DNA of 64,000 bases from contig NW_006763292.1 in the NCBI RefSeq assembly GCF_000218685.1, forward strand, positions 248,001-312,000, in the 5' to 3' direction. Made by a program: the position numbers and the translations under genes. The DNA comes from Serpula lacrymans var. lacrymans S7.9 (lineage: Eukaryota; Basidiomycota; Agaricomycetes; Boletales; Serpulaceae). A model generated the notes under the pieces. The model saw only the letters and a list, made by a program, of their open reading frames with translations, was not told where the DNA came from and did no database searches. Position 1 is the stretch's first letter. Each line of letters opens with the position of its first letter. Below, in pieces: positions 57,259-64,000 of this stretch.

Positions 57259-57903
57259 TGTTAGAACTGTGACCTTATAGAGTGTCAGAGTTACAGAGTA
57301 CGGAGATGGGGTAGGGGACTACAAGATGGGGAATTGGCTTAGCTTGTGCACTAGGCCCTTCTGTGGACCTTCGTCCCTAACTCAACAGGATGGACAGAGG
57401 AGAGTAGAGGATGAAAAGGAAGCAGAGTAAAGATCCTTCGGAGAAGGATCAGAAAGACTTAGAAAGGGACTTGTAAAAAGGCGAGGGAATCTAGTTGATA
57501 TTTGAACTGCAGGAATGGACTATAGGAGCTACAACTTATATACTGTCGGAGGAGTAGGAGCTCATAAGGAATAACTTGTAATGTAGGTACAAAGTTCTAT
57601 ACAGACAATTATTTAGCAAGGGAGAAATGTATGTGCAAGGAGTGTATCATAAGGTCTAAACTACAGAGTCCATGAGGAGTACGAGAACATATGTAGGAAA
57701 GCATATGACAGACTAGAAGTCCGGTGCAGGAATATCAGAATGGGAGTCCAGAGTATCATGTGGGAGTGGGGCACGAGGCTATGCCAACTAACAGGCCATG
57801 AGGAGTGTAATCCCAAGAATACCAAAGATTTGGGAGGTTCGGACTGGAGAAAAATATCTCTTTCAGAGATGACAGAGTCATGTTCTCCGGTACAGATATG
57901 ACA
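57259..57903 (-). mobile_element. LTR-A solo copy, opposite to its host element
   Basis: TGTTAGAACTGTGACC...GTACAGATATGACA matches 30704-31340. Flanks GGAGT and GGGGT match at four of five positions. It interrupts gypsy2 RT and abuts a gypsy1 LTR fragment. Confidence 0.83.
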
Positions 57904-57908
57904 GGGGT

Positions 57909-58108
57909 TCATCAACTGTATAGTACACATGTATAAATAGTCTGTAGTAGTATAAACACCCCAATAGATCAAGGAGACTCCTTAGCAATTTCTCCTGTTA
58001 TTTACCCATAACAAACTTGGTCCTACCTAAGGGAGATTATCCTCTCCTTCATTTACCCCTCCTTGCTTGTCTTCAATGTGCGCCAGAGTACAAACTTTGG
58101 TTGTTACA
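57909..58108 (+). mobile_element. gypsy1 LTR fragment
   Basis: TCATCAACTGTATAGTACAC...TTTGGTTGTTACA matches the second half of 27264-27679. Together with the LTR-A copy it replaces about 80 expected residues of gypsy2 between KDVSFFW and ILTLDGEIHP, implying a deletion. Confidence 0.78.
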
Positions 58109-58151
58109 GCCATCCTTTCCATCTTGACTCTGGATGGAGAAATCCACCCAG
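58109..58151 (+). pseudogene. gypsy2 RNase H, short island
   Basis: It encodes ILTLDGEIHP up to the CCCAG target site. The sense continues at 60998 (PFHFHTLTALELNYDIHDK) once the nested gypsy1 copy is removed. Confidence 0.88.
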
Positions 58152-60992
58152 TGTAACAACCAAGAGTTAGTTACTCTGGCGCACACAAGAACACACTATA
58201 ATGGTGGTGAATGGGGAGTGGTTACCCCTTAGGCTGCAGAGAGTTTGTTGGTTTACAACAGGAGGACTTTCTGAGGAGTCTTCTGGATCTATTGGGGTAT
58301 ATATACTAATACAGAGTGTTTGTACTTATGTACTGTACAGTTGATAAAGTCAGTGGCTGATAATGTCATGGGGCCTAGCCCGCATGACCAGCTCCACTGT
58401 GTGAGAGAGTTGTATCTAAAAATAAGAAGAAGGCAATGCGGCGCGAGAAAGAGGAGTTTGAACAAAAGGGGAAGTGCCGCGTGGCACCATGTGTGAAAGC
58501 TAAAATATACAAGGTTAAAACGGAGAATGAAATTGAAGGAAAGGTCCAAAAATTGTGTTATCGTAACACTACCCCCCTTCTAAGGCTCGACTTCCGGGTG
58601 AGACCAAATACCAGAGGTGGTAGTTGAATTTTTGGGCATAGGTTGAAAAAGGGAATTAAAAAGTTTTGAGTCCATGCCTCTAAGCTTCCTAGGAGCTGAG
58701 GGGTTCTTAGAATAAAATTCGTGAACAGCGTCGCGGGAATTGTCCAGATGGGCTTCTGGTTCCCACATTCTGTCCTTGTCTCCATAGCCCTTCCATAGGA
58801 CTAGGAATTCTAGTTTTCCATGCTTCAAGCGTGTGTCCATCACCCATTTGACTTTGAACTCTTCTTCACCTTCCTGGGTGACTACAACCGGTCCGGGCCA
58901 GTCTACACGCTGTCCCGGCAGCGGCCCTTTGTAGGGTTTCACACGGCTGATATTGACCGTGGGTACTACCCTCATTCTTTTTGGGAGTTCCAGCTCCACC
59001 GCATTGGGTTTGACTTCCTTAATCCGGTAAGGGCCAATCCACTTTTCGGTCAGTTTTCTAGACTGCCGATCTTTTAACTTTAAGTGGTCGGTATCTAACC
59101 AAACCAGGTCACCAACCTTGTAGTCAGGGGCCTTAGAGTGTCTATGCTCTGCCCTGTCTTTCATCTTCTCTGCAGTTTTAAATAGTGCCTTGCGCATTTC
59201 GTCCAAGACAGACTTCATGTCTTTGGCCATGTTCCCAGCAGCCTTGTTCTTGCTTTTGCCAGGTTCTACACCCATTCTGGGGAGGTACGATCTAGTAACC
59301 TCAAATGGTGCCTTTCCTGTAGCCAACGACTGTTTGATATTATAAAAGAACTGGGCTATCTTTAGCCACTTGGCCCAATCTGTCTGTCTGTCATTAATAA
59401 ATATCCGGAGATATTGTTTCAACTCCTAGTTGAGTCTCTCCGTTTGTCTATCAGTCTGTGGATGGAACACCGTTGATAATTTAGGTTTGATGCCCAGCAT
59501 CTTGCATAATTCTTTTGTAAATTCGCTAGCGAATTGTGGCCTTCTATTGGAGATAACCGTTTCTGGTAACCCATGGATAGACCATATGAAATCTTTAAAT
59601 AAATCTGCCATACCAGCGGCGGTAATGGTTTGTTGGTGGGAATGAATACTACTTCTTTGGAGAAGCAATCTACTACTACCATTACTGAATCATACCCATT
59701 TGACTCAGGCAGATCCGTTGTGGAATCAACCGATATATCCTGCCAGGGACCAGCTGGTATCGGATTCAGCATAAGTTTACTGGCCGGCGGTTGATGAGAA
59801 TTTTTAGCCGTGGCGCATCTCAGACAGGATTTTACATATTCCTGTACGTCTTTGACCATGCCAGGCCACATATAGTTTCTGGAGATCAACTCCATTGTTT
59901 GTTGCCACCCAGGGTGCCCAGCCACTGGAGTGTTGTGATGTCTATCTATTGCCTTGATCCTTGCGGACTCAGGTACATAGATTTTGTTTTTAAAATGGAA
60001 AAGCCTGTCTTCCCATAGATAGTTTTCATTGCCATCAAGGCGCGCCTTCTTTTCTGAGGAGATGTCTTTCTTGAAGACTTCCAGAAGATTGGAATCCTGC
60101 CCAATTCTAACATTGGCAACCCTTGATTGGTCTATCAGGGTAACACCTTTGTTGTCATCTTCAATGCCGTTGGCATGATCCTCTCTTCTGGACAAAGTGT
60201 CCGCTTTCCCCATAGAGCTTCCAGGCTTATGAATTAATTTATAATTAAACCTTGACAAGTATACTGCATAGCGGGCCTGTCTTTGGTTCAAGTCTCGGGC
60301 CATCATAAAATACTCCAGATTCTTATGATCAGTCCAAATTTCAAATTGATGTCTAGCACCTTCTAAGTAGTGCCGCCAGTGCTCTAAGGCTCTAATGATG
60401 GCCAGCATCTCTTTGTTGTAAATTTGATAGTTGCGCTCTGTAGGCGACAAACTATGTGATAAATAGGCACAAGGCCTCCAAAGATTGTCAGGGCATTTAA
60501 TTGACAAAACAGCCCCAGTAGCAAAATCAGAAGAGTCGGTTTCTAGCCGGAACTCTTTGTCTAATTCTGGAAATGCTAATATGGGCGCTGTTGTAAATGC
60601 CTGTTTAATCTTATCAACAGCTTCTTGTTCTTTGGCGCCCCAGTGCCAAACAATATCCTTTTTAGTGAGATTGTTCAACGGTCTTGTGATTTTTGCGAAG
60701 TTTTCAACAAATCTTCGGTAAAATTTGCCTAAGCCAAGGAAGGCCCTACTTATGTACTGTACAGTTGATAAAGTCAGTGGCTGATAATGTCATGGGGCCT
60801 AGCCCGCATGACCAGCTCCACTGTGTGAGAGAGTTGTATCTAAAAATAAGAAGAAGGCAACGCAGCGCGAGAAAGAGGAGTTTGAACAAAAGGGGAAGTG
60901 CTGCGTGGCACCATGTGTGAGAGCTAAAGTATACAAGGTTAAAGCGGAGAATGAAAATGAAGGAAAGGTCCATAAATTGTGTTATCGTAACA
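58152..60992 (-). mobile_element. gypsy1 copy B, internally deleted, nested in gypsy2
   Basis: The 2841-bp insertion is flanked by perfect CCCAG (58147-58151 and 60993-60997). On the minus strand it holds a partial 5' LTR (60992-60748), pol from late RT to chromodomain (60747-58569) and a 3' LTR of 417 bp (58568-58152) preceded by the polypurine tract AGAAGGGGGGTAG. Gag, protease, most of RT and the first part of the 5' LTR were removed by one deletion joining GGCCCTA of pol to CTTATGTACTG of the LTR. Confidence 0.93.
58569..60747 (-). pseudogene. gypsy1 copy B pol: RNase H, integrase, chromodomain
   Basis: Two long open frames remain. 60678-59419 gives NNLTKKDIVWHWGAKEQEA, RNase H FRLETDSSDFATGAVLS and [20 protein letters not shown] (catalytic residues kept), the zinc finger HHNTPVAGHPGWQQTM...CLRC, and integrase DISVDSTTDLPES. 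A frame change near 59640 shifts the core, which continues with SNRRPQFASEFTKELC. 59422-58580 gives KAPFEVTRSYLPRMGVEPGK, KVGDLVWLDTDHLKLKD, an SH3-like segment, and the chromodomain VKWVMDTRLKHGKLEFLVLW with WEPEAHLDN. Much better preserved than copy A, it still carries the same SDRG to SNRG/SNRR change. Confidence 0.92.
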
Positions 60993-60997
60993 CCCAG

Positions 60998-61980
60998 TGC
61001 CTTTCCACTTCCATACCCTTACTGCTCTGGAGCTCAACTATGACATTCATGACAAAGAACTACTTGCAATTTTTGAAGCTTTCAAAATGTGGTGACACTA
61101 CCTAGAAGGGTCTGCTTCTCCGGTCAATGTCATTACTGACCACAAAAACCTAGAATACTTCTCCACAACTAAACTCCAGACCCAGCGACAAGCCCGCTGA
61201 TTGGAGTGCCTATTGCATTTCAACATGATCATCTGTTTCCGCCCAGGACATCTTGGAACTAAACCAGACACTCTAACTAGACAATAGAATGTCTTCCCCA
61301 AAGAGGGAAACAGCAACTACGCTAAAGTCAACCCACAGAATTTCTGACCGGTCTTCACCACTAAGCAACTGGTTTTGTCCTGATGGGCATCATCTCTGAC
61401 TGAACCAGTACACCAAGCGTTCTCCGTGATGGACTCCAAGTTGCTCCACCAAGACATACTCGCCTCACTGACTATTGACCTGGTTTCGCTGCACTCCCTG
61501 CAAACCCTCTTCCAAAAGACCCTTGATGGTTTTTTGACCTTGATGTTTTCCTCTGGTGTGACAACCGCCTCTACATCCCAGATGCCAAGGATCTCTGACT
61601 CCGAGTCCTCAGGGATGAACATGATCACCTTCTTTCTGGTCATTTTGGTCAGAATAAAACCCTGGAGCTCATCCGACAACAATATACTAGGCCTGGACTC
61701 TGGACCTTCATAAAGTACTATGTGAAGTCCTGTACCACTTGCACCAGAGCTAAGGTACCTCATTACAAATCCTACGGAACATGGAAGCAACTACCAATCC
61801 TGGAGAAGCCCTGTAACTCCATCTCCATAGACTTCATTGAGCAACTCCCGGCCTCCAATGGCTTCACAGCCATCCCAGTAGTTATAGACAGACTCACCAA
61901 TTAATCCTTGTTTATCCCCACCCTACAATATCATCATGTCTCCAGAGCTAGCTGAGCTCTTCCTCCTACATTTGTTCTCC
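60998..61980 (+). pseudogene. gypsy2 RNase H and integrase, second half
   Basis: RNase H continues as ALELNYDIHDKELLAIFEAF and [20 protein letters not shown], then HLGTKPDTLTR. Integrase follows: LYIPDAKDL, VLRDEHDHLLSGHFGQNKTL (zinc-finger His residues), YYVKSCTTCTRAKVPHYKSY (Cys pair), then ISIDFIEQLPASNGFTAIPV with the first catalytic Asp. Stops occur at 61199 and 61285 and later. The element is cut at 61980 by an LTR-B fragment, so the rest of the integrase and the 3' LTR are missing. Confidence 0.88.
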
Positions 61981-62107
61981 GACTATGAAAATTTCGAAAA
62001 TGTAAAGTCAAGTAAGGTCACATGACTAGTCATGTGACTTGGAAAAATAAAAGTAAAAGAACTAAAAAGGTGAAGTGTAAGTAGGTACTGGTACGTCGAT
62101 TGTAACA
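61981..62107 (-). mobile_element. LTR-B terminal fragment
   Basis: It matches the start of LTR-B in reverse (AAGTGTAAGTAGGTACTGGTACGTCGATTGTAACA region). It contains a perfect 22-bp palindrome at 62017-62038. Confidence 0.78.
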
Positions 62108-63010
62108 TGGGCAGAGGTTACCCACATCACTCAACCATATATAATAAAGCCTGGCATACAATCATATTTTCTGGGTGCTGGGCAAAAATATTACAAAAAT
62201 ATTAAGAGCTCAAACCAGATCACCTCAAGACAAGTATCCAGCTCATAAATTCTAATGCAACTGGACTCTGCAACACTGCATTGTCATGGTTTTGGAGCAT
62301 GGATCTGAAAGGTGACACCTCCCAACAAACCTGGATATCTGAATATATGTGCCTCGGCCTGGTCATTGTTTCATAGTATTAAACAACTAACATTTAGTAA
62401 TAAAATACAGTTTAGTGGCTTTACTGGCTAAGGCAAAAAGTCATGTACAATAGGTGGATAGAAGAAAACATTCTGGTGTGCCTCAAGATGAAGTGGACAG
62501 TTCAGTAATTACAACATCAAGCCAAGTGCTGGAAGTGTTTTTGAGGTGCCAATAAAATGGAGGCTAAACCCGGTCATGTATCATGTAGAGAGAGGCAAAT
62601 CAGGATGTGGATCCAGTTTTCAGAACAGGTAAAGGACTCATTACAGAGGCTAAGCATAGTGATTTGAGGAATAACTACAATAGTGGAACCAATCAATAAT
62701 ACCACAAATTAATAGAAACCCAGGGTCTATTATACTTTTGGTATGTTTAGTTTGAAGGTTTTGAAGTTGACCGGTAGTACCTCCTTAATGGACAAAGCAA
62801 AACAGCCAGCATGATTGGCTATGAGTTATCATATCTGTCTTTTTTGTTTGTTTAAGACATATTCTCCTATCATGATTGCCTGGAGGATTTTGTTTACTTG
62901 GATGGGGTATCCGGGGCTTGTAAGTCTGGTGAATATGTCTTATTGTTGTTTGTAATCCAGCTCCAGCAGTTCTTGTTCTCCTATTGCATTGCCTGTTTCC
63001 TTATTGGCTA
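62108..63010. other. No supported gene
   Basis: No long frame and no repeat shared with the window. Composition is ordinary for the intergenic parts. Confidence 0.35.
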
Positions 63011-63015
63011 CTATT

Positions 63016-63344
63016 TAATAAAACTAAGTGAAACTATAATAGATGTTAGTTTAAGGTGATCTCTAATAAATGTAATGTAACATACCTCAGCCGCTGCCCG
63101 AGAGGCTATAGAAATGACTGAGGTATTTCTATACTAAACCCCCTACTACTTATAGTCGGAGGTGCTACTCGCTACAGTATAATGACTCCTAGAAGTACAA
63201 TTATGCTCCTAGGAGAACAATGGTGACTCCATGGAGAACAATGGTGACTCCATGGAGAACAATGGTGACTCCATGGAGAACAATGGTGACTCCATGGAGA
63301 ACAATGGCTGCTTTGGCAGAGACTGGGTTTATCCGGTTTTGTCA
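63016..63344 (-). mobile_element. Solo copia LTR, CTATT target duplication, with expanded minisatellite
   Basis: TAATAAAACTAAGTGAAAC...ATCCGGTTTTGTCA is flanked by CTATT at 63011-63015 and 63345-63349. It is about 50 bp longer than the 43011 copy because of a 21-bp tandem repeat. Confidence 0.94.
63223..63308. repeat. 21-bp tandem repeat, four units, inside the LTR
   Basis: GACTCCATGGAGAACAATGG plus T is repeated with starts at 63225, 63246, 63267 and 63288. Each unit contains the palindrome CTCCATGGAG. Confidence 0.93.
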
Positions 63345-63349
63345 CTATT

Positions 63350-63664
63350 TTGACACTGGCTTCTGTGCAAAGTGTATAAGTATTGACATGTGTTGTTTTT
63401 GCCGTTGTTTAGTGCTATTTGTGGAGGTTATTGATAGTTGTGCTATGGTGTGGTGTTTGGTTAGGAGAGTAATAGTGTCCGTAGTGTAGTTGTGTGCGGC
63501 CTTAAGTTGCTGCAGTAATGGTTTGCCTAGTAGCATGGACCAATATCCTCCGCTGGGGAAGACTTCAAATTTTGTTGTGGTAGATATTGTTCTTCATTGT
63601 AATGGTCCCTGCCATGTACCTAAGAACTTGGCTGTGCTTTTGTCCACCATTCACAGTGTTCCAT
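63350..63664. other. No supported gene
   Basis: Single-copy-looking sequence between a solo LTR and an AT-rich element; frames are short. Confidence 0.3.
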
Positions 63665-64000
63665 CAGGAAAAATGGGGGTAGCTATATAGAGCTCTATAG
63701 CACTATAAGTACTCATAAAGCTGTTATAGTGGTTAAACCTGTTATAGAACCTCTGCCATCTATAAAGCCTCATATAGCTCTATAAATGCTCTTATAGATG
63801 TTGGAAATTGTTGTGTGGCTGATTGAAAAAAGTTAACACAGACAGGATTTGAACTCTCAATCTGCTAGTCAGCTTTTAGGTGACTAAGCAACCTATAGCC
63901 ACACATCACATTTATCCACTACACCATGAGAGCTTATAAAATGTATCATACAGGTGTTATATATTGACCTTTCATGGACTTAGATTATTTTTTTACTCAT
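63665..64000. mobile_element. CAGGAAAA-type AT-rich element, runs off the window
   Basis: CAGGAAAAATGGGGGTAGCTATATAGAGC follows CCAT. The remaining sequence is nearly identical to 41302-41640, including the tRNA-like domain (63842-63933), where the B box GTTCAAATCC (minus strand) is better preserved. It has 17 bases (CTATAAATGCTCTTATAGA-like) absent from the other copy. Confidence 0.8.

Noticed and set aside
63220..63489. Plus frame MVTPWRT repeated four times
   Set aside because: It is the translated 21-bp minisatellite of a copia LTR; no coding evidence beyond the repeat.

Overview
The window looks like a repeat-rich piece of an Agaricomycete (mushroom-forming basidiomycete) genome. The only confidently intact host gene is a spliced translation elongation factor EF-1alpha gene (minus strand, 32321-34105). 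Its eight exons, joined by introns of 52-68 bases, give 460 residues. The 3' end of a RasGEF (CDC25-type Ras exchange factor) gene lies at the left edge (1-835), also split by introns of about 50 bases. Short introns, Plavaka-type transposases, alpha-kinase-like and PIF/Harbinger genes, and several uncharacterised protein types I know only from Agaricomycetes all fit this placement. The sequence does not fix the species.

Layout. 1-835: RasGEF 3' end. 2493-7630: decayed Plavaka (CACTA-like) transposase on the minus strand, interrupted by a 1.7-kb AT-rich element (3596-5302) and a 228-bp solo LTR (7272-7499), and ending against another LTR (7631-8057). 8246-16420: relics of Agaricomycete proteins of unknown function, including a cysteine-cluster/coiled-coil protein (10781-12200, minus) and a protein with repeated FDIGVP peptides (12405-12918, plus). 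16525-19990: Ty3/gypsy chromodomain retrotransposon (here 'gypsy1'), 5' truncated. 20-31.5 kb: mostly non-coding, with solo LTRs, a single-exon ORF (23491-24033), a fungal integrase-core pseudogene (27832-28965) and a minus-strand gene broken by a solo LTR (30651-31560). 32.3-34.2 kb: EF-1alpha. 34731-35727: Ty1/copia 3' end. 37131-39749: PIF/Harbinger pair (SANT-like gene and transposase, convergent). 40159-40951: alpha-kinase-like pseudogene. 42266-46668: Ty1/copia element holding three later insertions and a 100-N gap. 48750-51476: a pile of LTRs, SINE-like and tRNA-like pieces. 52150-53727: a complete but frameshifted Tc1/mariner element. 54181-61980: a second gypsy element ('gypsy2') split by a solo LTR and by a deleted gypsy1 copy with perfect CCCAG target duplications. 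62-64 kb: LTR fragment, solo copia LTR and the start of another AT-rich element.

How the parts relate. Nearly everything outside the two host genes is nested transposon debris. Target-site duplications and restored reading frames give a relative order of events: Plavaka before LTR-C and the CAGGAAAA element; copia before its solo LTRs and a CACACC-ended element; gypsy2 before gypsy1. LTR families were named here for convenience: LTR-A (about 640 bp, gypsy2), LTR-B (about 430 bp), LTR-C (228 bp, carries a tRNA-like domain), LTR-D (about 315 bp), the gypsy1 LTR (about 415 bp) and a copia LTR (about 280-330 bp). The most unusual signals are the tRNA-like domain inside LTR-C, a second tRNA-like domain inside the TATAG-rich CAGGAAAA elements, and the FDIGVP peptide repeat under visible synonymous-site divergence.
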